Translations under genes and position numbers: made by a program | Origin: Ceratodon purpureus | Taxonomy: Eukaryota > Streptophyta > Bryopsida > Pseudoditrichales > Ditrichaceae | NCBI GenBank assembly: GCA_014871385.1 | Contig: CM026432.1 | Span: 1,691,194-1,755,193, forward strand | Direction of reading: 5' to 3' | DNA length: 64,000 nt | The notes under the pieces: generated by a model | The model's database searches: none | What the model was told of the DNA's origin: nothing | Seen by the model: only the letters and a program-made list of their open reading frames with translations | In this document: positions 47,696-57,800 of the stretch, piece after piece | Layout of the letters: the number at the start of each line of letters is the position of its first letter | Position numbering within the stretch: position 1 is the first letter of the stretch

Positions 47696-49344
47696 CTCAA
47701 GGATACATTCTTCCAAATTGATTACTCCTCGGAAATTCCTTTCTTCAGGCTTTTTAATATATGCAAGCTGCCAAGGCAAAGCAAGTATTAAAAATGGTAA
47801 TAAACAGCACCAAAGAATAAAAGATCTAGTGTGTCCAAAGTAATCTCAAGAAAATGTTCCAAACCTAGAAATAAATAAAATAACTGAGAATGACCATCTA
47901 GAAATGTCGTAATTTCGTACCTTGCATGTCTTTTCATTGAGAACAAACCAACGATTAGCTAGTCGTTCTCGTTGCTTAGTTTTAACAGATAACCTGCAGC
48001 ATTATCACCCACAATCTGCAAGGTCGATGGTGCATCCGTGCCTTCTTACTTCACATCCTCAGGCTGCGCTTTCATATCCTTCAACTTTCCTCCAACATTC
48101 GTGGAAGCTGTTGCCTGAGAGTCCAACCTCTTAACAATTTAGTTCGGCTGGACATCGATAGAGATTACGAAGTAACAATCGGTAACTAATTGCATCAACA
48201 ACCTCCTTAATTGCGGCAAAGTTAACCACTACAGTACATCGAAAAGCCTACAGTCTTGAAAAGGTGATATTGGGACATGACCAACTTCGGACCGAACCTT
48301 GCGTTGAACAAGTCTAATGAAGTGCTGAGGTGGGATAAATGCACTCTCTATGTCAACAAGAGCGACGACCATTTTCTTCGCCTCTACCATGTACTCATCC
48401 AACGCTGAAGTCGCAATAGCAACAATCTATAGTAGCATGACACGAAATAAGCATTGAATAATATTAGCCCAACCACATTAATCGAAATACTAGAGGATTT
48501 CTAATACCACAAATACAAGAAAAGAGCTGAGATTGCAATACATACCACTCTCCTAAGGGGCGGGTATCTTCGGGCCAACAGCAAAAACTATATCAACAAG
48601 AATACGGTGAACCTGATCATGCAATTTTTCTATTAGTTAGACTTCTGTAGTTAACGTTTCATGCTGTCATTTCCATTATTAAAAGGTACAGAATCTTCTA
48701 CACCATCATCCAGAACATTGCAATATAAAAGACAATAGCTTGATAGCAGAACTCAAAAAGCCAATTACCAACAAACGACAGGTAATAACAGAAAATCACA
48801 CCTCATCCACGCGGGCCTTTGACGGATCCTTGGCCAACTCAAGTGCCTTTCTTACTAGTGCTCTCAAACCCTTCTCTGGCAATAGAAAGAAGGGTTGATA
48901 ACCATCTGCTTCAAGAACGAGCTGCTGCAGAGAGTTGCAATAAATAGATTAGAGATAGAAGCCTTGCAGATACAGAAAGTACCAACAAATTCTAGGACCA
49001 CCGCCAAAATAGAACTTGGCTGTTTACATTAAATATAAAGATCAAACTAAGGTATAAGGGAATACCTTCTTAATGGTGCTGGTTTCAAACATCTGATCAA
49101 GCGGAAGACTCTTGATTCTTTTTGGTAATACACCTTCAAAGCTTGATACCACTTTCCAGCCTTGGCCTTGTAGAGGTATCACATACAAAAAGTCAGAATT
49201 ATAGGATAGACTTTAGTTAGGATAAGAAAAATGACCGTGCAATAACCACACAAACAACAGACTAAAATATCTAGGCTTAGTCAACGATGCCAAAAGAAGG
49301 TGCACCTAAGTTTCAACTTTGCATTGTATTGTCAGAGAAGTAGT

Positions 49345-50084
49345 GGGGGGAAGCACAATAAAGTGAACCACAAAAGTGCTTATCTTTTTTCCAATTTCAG
49401 CCCCTTCTGTAAAGACTAGAGAAAGTGGGATTTACATTATATTGATGCAAAATTAAGTTTGGGATACGGAAAGTAGACTTGATCTTCTTCAACTTCCCAA
49501 AGTTGCGAGAAAAGATATTGAGTTTACAATGGAAAACGGAGACGTCAAAGTCAGGCAAAGTGAATGGTCGTCATTTGGAAAAGTGAACATAACGGTTTAG
49601 GGTTTTGTCCAAAATCACTTTTAATTTCGCGGTGCACTCTATATGTTTAAGAAGTATTCTAAAATAGTCAATTAATATACTCATTGATTGGTTTAGGGTT
49701 CCAAAAGTACCGCAAGGATACTTTTTACGAGGGTCACTTCCACGGTACTTTTTGTGCGTTTTTTTTCACCGAACATTGTTTTTCAAATTGAAAAAAACAT
49801 CCTCTAAAGACAATAGATGGCTCCAAATGAAGAAATTAAGACTTTGGAAAAGTTCATTTTCATGAATTAGAACTAGTGGTCAAATTAAGTTTCAATTGAA
49901 GATATTCTTTTTATGAAGATGTATATAAGATACCTTATGACACCCTAGAAAGTGACTAAAATGCTCAAAAACTACACCAAAATGCTCAAAATCAGCTTTG
50001 AGCCTTAAAAAACAGCACACTTCATATTCACTTGTTGGTGGTCACATTTTGCACTTTGTGGTCCACTTTATTGTGCTCTCCCCC
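49345..50084 (+). mobile_element. GGGGG-ended element, third copy, in a DRP2 intron
   Basis: 740 bp, starting GGGGGGAAGCACAATAAAGT and ending GTCCACTTTATTGTGCTCTC then CCCC. It is flanked by the 4-bp duplication TAGT (49341-49344 and 50085-50088). It is colinear with the inner copy at 43624. It inserted into an intron of the captured DRP2 fragment, so it is younger than the capture or came along with the donor gene. Confidence 0.88.
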
Positions 50085-50323
50085 TAGTAAGACTCCACGA
50101 TTAGAGGTCCAAGACAGCCTAATTTGTTCTGAAAAAAAAAAGAAGATAAAAGATAACTAGTCAATAACACGAGTTCAATGCAGTAGGCATACCTCCCCAG
50201 TATTTATGTGTTTCAAAAAAGTATCCACAAACTCTCGACATAGCTCTAGAGCAATTGCACGTGTCCCTTCTGAGGTCTGTACCCTTTGTTCTCCTAATCT
50301 GCTCGATAATGGAGTTCCATCGT

Positions 50324-52420
50324 CTGCTCAATAATGGAGAACATGCACGTTAGATACTGAACCTAGAAACAATAATAATCGTTTAAAATCTTTTGCACTC
50401 AAACACATCTACATGACTTAACATTCCTCAGCGACTGTAGTTGAACGGTTGAACTCATGAGACAATACACATGAATTCGCAAGTAATTCTCCTAGTCTGG
50501 AATTACCCATGTAAAAGACACAAAATTGGCCATACTTTTCAACCAAAAGGCAGACCGACTCGCTATCAGGAAGACAAACCATGTTCAGTAAAGATCTGTT
50601 GTAAGACGTTGTTCGTCATGGTAAATTCTTGACTTAACCAGCCATGGCTGTCATTAGGATCATAAGAGGCATAACAGCCATCCCAGAAAAATTGTAGCCA
50701 AACATCGACGCTTCGTGGGTGGTGTCAGAGGTTGCTGGAGCTCAAGACCTCTTAACCAAATAGAGATCGCGACCAAGCTTCAACAGAACTCTGCAACGAG
50801 GTGCAGTGCAAGCATGAACACATATTTGCAACAGACGAGAGACTAAAATATTGACTACTACATCATGACATCTTGACATCTAGAGCCTTATCCTTCGCTT
50901 CCGCTTCCGCTTTTGCCATGGCTCTTGAAAGAACCAACACCATCACTGTTGAATGCTTCTTGCAGCAGCAATGTGGACACTCGCTATCCTGCAAATAAGT
51001 AGAATTTGGGTTAAAAATGAATCTGGAATACAAGAAACTAAAGATGGGACTCGAGAACACATAGCGTCTCACGATCCTATCGAGAAATTCTAATCCAGCC
51101 TCCAAATACAAGCTCAAATCGCTATCAAAGTATTTTCTTCCGCGGTATCAAAACTTGCAACAACCACAACTCGCCTCACATTCGTTACACCAATCTCAGA
51201 AATCAACCTCCCGACATTTCCAGCAAACAATCTCTCATCGTCCAATTTCCTGCTCCAAGCTGCCAATTCACAACCACGCCAAGTTACCAAAAAGCGACTA
51301 CTAAAAACGCGCACAGCAACTCCTTTGAAACCAAGAATTCGTCACAAACATAACAACTCCCCACTCAAACACCATACCCGCCAAAAAGACCAAATAGACA
51401 CATCCAATTCTACCATCAGCGCTGACCTCAACCAAACTAGAAAAATCCAAACCAGGAGCCAAATCAAGTACAGAAATCAACACAGAACAGGCCTCCAAAC
51501 AAGCAGAAGTATGCAGCATCCAACAGTAGAAGCCATCCGCGGCACCACAACCGGAATCAAAAAACTCACCGCAACAAGCGACAACAAGCTCCGAAAAGCT
51601 GCCAACGAGGTCTACCACAACGGCGCTTGAACGCAATTGATGAACATGAACTCGTGAACCGCAGCAACATTAACTATTGTCTCCGGAATCCGCACAACGA
51701 CTTGAAACCCCGGCAATCCTCTCGCTCCGAAGCAAACTAATACTTGTCGTAATGCGCTCGCCACAATGTATTCCGATGATCTATGTTGTTACGTACAAAA
51801 TGTTATTGTACTAAATCGGCTATTACGAGGACCAGCTAGCCCGAGAGAGTGCTCCCATGCATATTCACAAAAACTAGAATATATGTCAATCGACACCTAT
51901 TCCCGACCACTACTCTTGACAACTTATGCCCCATTTAGACATAGAGTTACAAACCACCTCCAGAACACCCTGGACCACTGTGCTCATTGGAAAAACCAGA
52001 AAGTGTTCACACTATGATTTGACGGAAGTGGACATTTTGGAATGGAGAGGTAAGTAGCAAGAGTGGCCTGGACTTGACCATTCCCACTCGCGTTGATTAC
52101 TACCTCTAGCGTAACCATGATGACACAAATCTTAAAGTTTGGATTTGGAGGTTTTGATGATTCTGAAGTGACAGCCCGAGGGTGGGCTCACGAGCAGCTC
52201 AGGGCAGCATTGGGCAGGAGTAAAAAATAAATTTCGAACCACCTCTCTCACCTACCCCCCTCATCATCATTCGCAACGTACTCTTTTGTTGTGTCTGCTT
52301 TGGTCTCATGTGCACTAGCTTCAATGCGCGCTCGCGTTCATGTCTGGTTAGAGGCATCGTGAATCGTAGTACTCAGTTTATTCTTGACATTTTCATTGCG
52401 GGCATCAAGTTCACGTTCAC
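50324..52420. other. Unassigned part of the composite element, possible second captured piece
   Basis: The stretch 50870-51640 is richer in GC than its surroundings and has long minus-strand open frames. 51314-51114 encodes WRGCELAAWSRKLDDERLFA, then ISEIGVTNVRRVVVVASFD, and 51117-50863 ends in AKAEAEAKDKALDVKMS. The pieces could be exons of an unidentified host gene carried with DRP2, but I cannot name a family and frames do not join simply. 50330-50870 and 51640-52420 show nothing recognisable. Confidence 0.3.
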
Positions 52421-52955
52421 TAAGTGGTGAGCGGTGAGCAGTAAGTAGTGAGCCCAACTAAATTCAGTTTTTTGTAAAAATTCGAATTTTTAGTTTATTT
52501 TTTGAATTTTTTTGAGAAGAATCACACAATGATGAGCAATTTGGGACACTTTGTTGGAATACATGAATACAAAAGAAGTAGATCCTATAACCGTGGAATG
52601 AACAAAATGTGCATGGTTTGGGGTAATATCTAGTTGTTTAAGTCACATACAGAATGGATATCCAAATTTTTTTTTAATTTTTTTATCTCATTTTTGTGGT
52701 CTTGGATGCGAGACAGGAATATTTCCAAAGTAAAGAAGAATATTTGTTTCCTAAACAGTTTTACCACGACAAAATTTGAGAGGTGAATATTAAATAAATA
52801 AATAAATAAATAACCTTTATTTATGTATAACGGATTCCAAATCCAACACAAAGCTAAAACAAATCAATTCCGCTATTCATATAATGTATTCTTGAATTGT
52901 ATTGGTCACTCAATATCACACTCTAACCATAAGAAACTACTCAAGCGGTTCAACA
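52421..52955 (+). repeat. Left terminal region, copy 2
   Basis: Diverged direct repeat of 46266-46876, beginning in the motif cluster TAAGTGGTGAGCGGTGAGCA then GTAAGTAGTGAGC. With the right end at 61039 it would bound an 8.6-kb element holding both element genes. Its outermost bases do not match the CAG/GCTATC end of copy 1, so its tip has been lost or changed. An AAAT microsatellite lies at 52795-52812. Confidence 0.7.
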
Positions 52956-53116
52956 ATTTTGGCTAGCTCCAAAACACACATAACTTCGTTGTAGCTGAAG
53001 CTAGGGGCGTGCATAAAAGTATTGAACTTGTAATCCATCTCACATAGATAGCGGAAGATACAGTATACATGCTTACACTACTTCCACTGGCCTCTTTTGC
53101 CAAGGGTTTCCGAAGT

Positions 53117-54090
53117 TCATTTTCGAGTCGTCAGATGTGTATCCGAATTGAGAGGAACGGGGAAATGATACCTTGGAAGCGGCATATTAGCAGCAACCTG
53201 GAACTGATGACGAGGTGATAGTGCTCCATGTTGTTGGAGATGGAAGCCAGCCTCTTCAAGAGGGAAAATCTCTTTCATGGTCAAGTTTTTGCCCCTTTTC
53301 ACAGGCCAAGTCTATGAGATAGATGGCCAATCAATCACAAACGACTTCTTTGTGCCCTTCACACATCTATTAATGTCATCGGCCCAAAACCAGAAGTTAG
53401 TAGAAATATGGCGATCGGTTCTGAACTCCTTCTTCAGCCCTACATAGGTAGGAGCATGCGTACCATGTGTACCTCGGCGCACTCGGGTATCGCACTTCTC
53501 ATTTGTATGAGGCTGCATTGCTTGGCATTTTCGGTTAGACTTGCCGGACAGTCTGACAATGTGCCTCTTTGACGGGTCGCTTGAATTGAAGTAGTGTGTT
53601 CAACACCCGAGTCAAGTTTCGAAAGGGTCTCCTCAATGCGTACTTTGGTGGACCTCCTACCATCACGGGGGATGGAATAATTCATTTTATCATAGCGATG
53701 CGAGTCATGACTTGAACCGGGCGGCAAATCTAACTTCCGTTTTGTAGATCCAAAACTCTCTACACCTTCTAAGCCTCCTTTCTTCGTTAATACATCCTCG
53801 GCTCCTGGGTAGGAATTAACTGCCTCAGCAATCAACTTGGGGTCACCAGAGCGTTGAGCATGGCGTAAACAAAGTTCTGCTCTGTCCGGACCTTTACCGC
53901 TCTTTCCTCCTTTCAGCCAAGAGCGATAACTTGTGATCTGCATGAATGCTCGAATGAGATCATTCACTGTAGCCTCGTACAACAGGTCATTGTATTTCCT
54001 GATTGTTCAAGCCATCTATTGTGGACGGTTTCCGCAAGGTTGCAGAAAGGCATGTCGGCTCTCTCGTCGAGTGTAAGATCCTGGAAAAGT
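53117..54090 (-). pseudogene. Broken minus-strand gene of the large element
   Basis: Consecutive coding pieces: about 54082-53985 (LDERADMPFCNLAETVHN), 53982-53522 (LIRAFMQITSYRSWLKGGKS, then GPDRAELCLRHAQRSGDPKL and FGSTKRKLDLPPGS), 53518-53312 (YVGLKKEFRTDRHISTNFWF, DDINRCVKGTKK) and 53302-53117 (EEAGFHLQQHGALSPRHQFQ). The text looks like the C-terminal half of a kind of uncharacterised, transposon-associated protein I associate with non-seed plants. This is from memory and not verifiable here. It is interrupted and has no N-terminal part. It runs away from the plus-strand gene that starts near 54.4 kb, so the two may once have shared a promoter. Confidence 0.5.
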
Positions 54091-54481
54091 AAAAAAGAAA
54101 ATGATGTCATTTTCATGATTATAGATGAAATTTAAGGTATAATAATAGTTGATGGAAGTTTGAAAGTTAGAAGTTGCATCGTGCCTCTTCATTTTATGTA
54201 CCAAAAGTGCCAAAAAGCCATCCAATCATTTAGGTGAGGGTTGATTATTAATTGTATCATGATTCAAATATAAGTTAATCGGATTTTTGGTTGTGCTCTA
54301 GATTTAGGATTTGCTGATTATGGGGTACTATTTATAATTTAAATTATCAATTTTGTTGTTGATGACTATAGAATTTGAGTGGCATGTGTGTAGGTGTTGG
54401 AATCGTCGTTGGGAGCTATTTTGTTGCAGCAGCTAACGTTGGCCTCGGAGCGACTAAAATCTTCACCGAAAGTAAGTGTTT

Positions 54482-54612
54482 TGGAATTCACGAACACTCA
54501 TTGGGATTTACGATTGCACATAGGAATTCACGAACGAATATAGGAATTCACAAACACTCATAGGTATTAACGAATGCACATAGGAACTCACGAACAAACA
54601 TAGAAACACACA
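54482..54612. repeat. Tandem repeat of about 24 bp, ATAGGAATTCACGAAC
   Basis: About five imperfect units of the form CATAGGAATTCACGAACACT occur in a row (variants GGGATTTACGATT and GGTATTAACGAAT). They lie in the likely first intron of the plus-strand element gene. Confidence 0.75.
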
Positions 54613-56448
54613 AAAGCAAAAGAGTTAAGGATTAGTTTTCACATGGACTGACTTATGCTTGCTATTGATTGCTTGTATGTCGAGTATCAATTCTCAAAAT
54701 TGATAAGTGTTCTCGGAATATAGGTTGAAGACGATTTCAATATCAAAAAATCCACATCGTTTACTGAGGAGGTCATTGAGCTTGCATTTGAAGAAATTGG
54801 ATTAGACGTGCTAATTTTTTATTCCGAGTCTGGACTTAACAGTTTGACATGGACACTTCATTTTAATTGGTGATCAAGAAGCTTCAATGCGGTTAGCTAA
54901 TTAGATTAACCAATTGCTGTCTGTGCTCTAAAAACATTGCATCCTCTAAATGTGATCAAATTGGTTCAAAATCTTGTTCAAGTAGTATTCCTCTAATGAA
55001 ATTTCAGTTTCATTTAGTGCTTTGATTCATGACAGGTTGTCAAAAACATGACTTCACCAATGATGGTTTCAGACGAGCCCGATTATATTGGCACCACGTA
55101 TGGTGTTAAGGATGTCGTACCCTAGATAGAGCACGAAGAAGGATCTTTGGCACAAATGGAGGAAAAGCTCCGCCGAGCAGTGAGGGAAAATAGCCACGCC
55201 GCCATCCAACAGGCATTGGACTATGAAGGCCTCAAAATTGGCGTGCCACTTTGTCGTATGATTCCCATGACAGACGTCATGCATCCTTTGAAGACTGGCA
55301 TTGCAAAGTTGAAGGCTAAATTTGCGAATGGTTACAGGCGGGCTTCAGCTTCTTTTTATTTGTCATTGAAGAGCTACTCAATGGAGGAGTCAGTTGTTAC
55401 AGACGAGCATCGTGTAAAGTGGTCACTTCTATGGCGTATGCAGGATGAACTATTTGAATCACGACTAAAGGAGGATTCTAGATTACAGAAGTTCTCAAAC
55501 CGTTTCTTCTACGTTTGGGATGGTAATCACCGCCATCTTGCATGGATGGACATTATCAATTCTCTTCATGGCGATGATCCTGCCTTTCATGTTTCTGTTC
55601 GTTCCATGATCATAAATGTCACACCCTAGAAGTTCTAGAACTGCAACATGTTGTTGCATGCCATGACGGACTGGAACAAGTAAGTTGTCTATTTCATAAT
55701 CTTTGATTATACCGTATTATTTCTATAGGGGGTTCTCTTCACACGAATTAAAAGCATTGATCTAAACTTGTGATGAATACAGGAAAAATCAAGTTGATCA
55801 TGTTGCAACACACTTCACACACGAGATTAAGCGTGTCCAGCAATTAGGCTTGCTGGACTTTGACCAACTCAAGGGCCTTCTTAATGAGAACGACCTCCAA
55901 GCTAGCATGATTGACTTTAAGAAGCTCAAGAGGAAGAAGTGGTACCACTTGACACAAGATGCGTTTGTCAGTTTTCTCTATGAGGCATTACATATTAACT
56001 ACAATTCTATGCTTTAATGTTTATCAATTTATTTCGTGAATTAAGTTTCTAATTATTATATTTATGAACACATCGTGACTCATATTTGCTGCGCAAGAAG
56101 AGGCAATTAGGAACTACAAGGACAGTCTCATTTCCAGTACTGGCAACAACAAAACGGGAAGCCCTGCCGAACTTGAAGAGGTTGTAGCAGAGGCAGTTGA
56201 AGTAAGAAGGACACAGTCATTGACACGTCTTTCTCGGTTCCTTGCAATTGCTGATCCCGCGAATGGTCCAAGCTTATTTAAAGAGATAAACTCCTATGTT
56301 TTCTGAATTTATGTATACTTGTAATCTCTATGTCATCTACATCATAAGGTTGACTCCACTAATACTTTACACGGAGTCATTGATGAGTTAACAACTAGTG
56401 AACTGCATGTAATCTGTAAGTTAACTTCGTCTACAGTTGATGCTCAAT

Positions 56449-57800
56449 TTGAGTTCTGCCACCTCCTAAAGGAGAGTCTCGGATCCGAGAAGGGAGGTGG
56501 AATTGTTTGTTTTTTCTCTTTTTTTTAAAAAAAATTTAAAATCTCAGTTTTAAATATTCAGTTTTTCAATTTTTTATAAAATTCTTGACCCCTTCAAGGA
56601 GGGTCTCAAATCTAAGAGGGCGGTAAGGGCAAATTTATTTTTTATTTTTTAATTAAATATTTATTTTATTTTTAAAATTTTTAAATCTCAGTTTTGAATA
56701 TTTTGTTTCTTAATTTTTTATAAAATTCTCGACCCCCGTAAGAAGGGTCTTGGATCCGAGAGAGGTGAAGGGACAATTTTTATTTTATCCGTTTTTTTAT
56801 TTTTTGAATTCTTAAAATCTCAGTTTTAAGTATTCAGTTTTTTAATCTTTCATAAAATTTTGGACCCCCTCAAAGTGGGTCTCAGATCCGAGAGAGGACT
56901 AGGGGCAAATTAATTTTTTTTATTTTTTAATTTTTTTTAGAATCTCAGTTTTAAATATTCAGTTTTTTAATTTTTTATAAAATTCTCAAGGAGAGTCTCG
57001 AAGGGATATTTAAGTAATTCTGGACAAAACGCCTAATTCTGGACTTTTTATCATTCCGTCGGCGGGCCGCCGACCAAAATAGCAAGTTTGAAAAAAACTT
57101 TTTTTTTTTTCAATTTTCGCTCAAAATAAGCTGTAAAAACCAGTTTTTGGCTTAAAAATCAATGTTTTGACTCTACTTCAGCCATAAATTCTACATTTGG
57201 ACATCATTATGTCTAATTTTTTGTGAATTTTGTGAAATATGCATTGTTTTATAGTATTTATTCTTTTTTTTTTTTGAAATTTTCAATGATTTTAAGTTAT
57301 TTACTACAAACATTTTGTCGGCGGATGAGCTGACTACTAATTGTGGACTTTAAAAAGTCCAGAATTACCTAAATATGCCATCTCGGATCCGAAAGGTGGG
57401 TGGGATTTTTTATTGTTTTTTCTCTTTTCTTTTTAAATTTCCTGTTTATTTTTTTTTGGTGAGGGGCCCTACTGGAGACCCTGGTTTTTAATTACGCATT
57501 GTCACTTGTGCATTGGTGCCTATTATGGGCACCTTTTATAATTTGCCAACATTCTGCACCCCCCCCCCCCCCCTTCCAGGAGGGTCTCGGATCCGAGAAG
57601 GAGGGTAAGGCATTTTCTTTTTTCTTTCTTTTTTGAATTTTTTATTTGTTTTTTTTAAAGGGCCCTTTTTGCGACTCTTTGTTGAATTACACAATGAATT
57701 GCTCATTGTTTAGTTGTAATAGATGGGCAGCTTTTAAAAAATTATCAAAGGTTCTGCCTCCCTCAAGGAGGGTCCCGGATCCGAGAGGGGGGTGGGCCGG
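56449..57800. repeat. Satellite-like array with TCTCGGATCCGAGA core, inside an intron
   Basis: At least seven units of about 125-150 bp, at about 56455, 56584, 56733, 56864, 56983, 57378, 57560 and 57750. Each has a GC-rich head (CCCCTCAAGGAGGGTCTCGG, then ATCCGAGAGGG) and an AT-rich tail (CTCAGTTTTAAATATTCAGT). The head can fold as a hairpin because of its palindromes. The array lies in one large intron of the ParB/methyltransferase-like gene. A C run lies at 57559-57573. One stray unit occurs at 46886. Confidence 0.8.
57006..57376. mobile_element. MITE of about 370 bp inside the satellite array
   Basis: Inverted ends ATATTTAAGTAATTCTGGAC on the left and, on the other strand, ATATTTAGGTAATTCTGGAC on the right. 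The left arm repeats TAATTCTGGAC internally. The interior holds a GC palindrome, GTCGGCGGGCCGCCGAC (about 57058-57074), and a related GTCGGCGGATGAGC near 57318. A clear target duplication is not visible. No coding capacity. Confidence 0.7.

Larger units (their letters stand above)
47475..50323 (-). pseudogene. DRP2: Captured fragment of a dynamin-related protein 2 gene
   Basis: Minus-strand pieces in the order of a plant DRP2 gene: about 50323-50193 ([25 protein letters not shown]), 49166-49066 (GWKVVSSFEGVLPKRIKSLP), 48924-48802 ([20 protein letters not shown]), 48612 to about 48550 (VHRILVDIV), 48426 to about 48285 ([28 protein letters not shown]), about 48140-47998, 47993-47921 (ANRWFVLNEKT, PH domain) and 47767-47475 (KKPEERNFRGVINLEEC ... 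HKVAYKTVLK). Introns are kept, so the copy was DNA-mediated. The GTPase domain and the C-terminal end are missing, one exon carries a stop, and one has a frame change at a GGGAGGCAT repeat. The fragment is dead. A 740-bp MITE sits in one intron. The parent functions in clathrin-mediated membrane scission. Confidence 0.88.

Noticed and set aside
51325-51630. 101-codon plus-strand frame (MKPRIRHKHN)
   Set aside because: It is rich in Lys, Thr and Asn without a family match, and an equally long minus-strand frame overlaps it. Not supportable as a gene.
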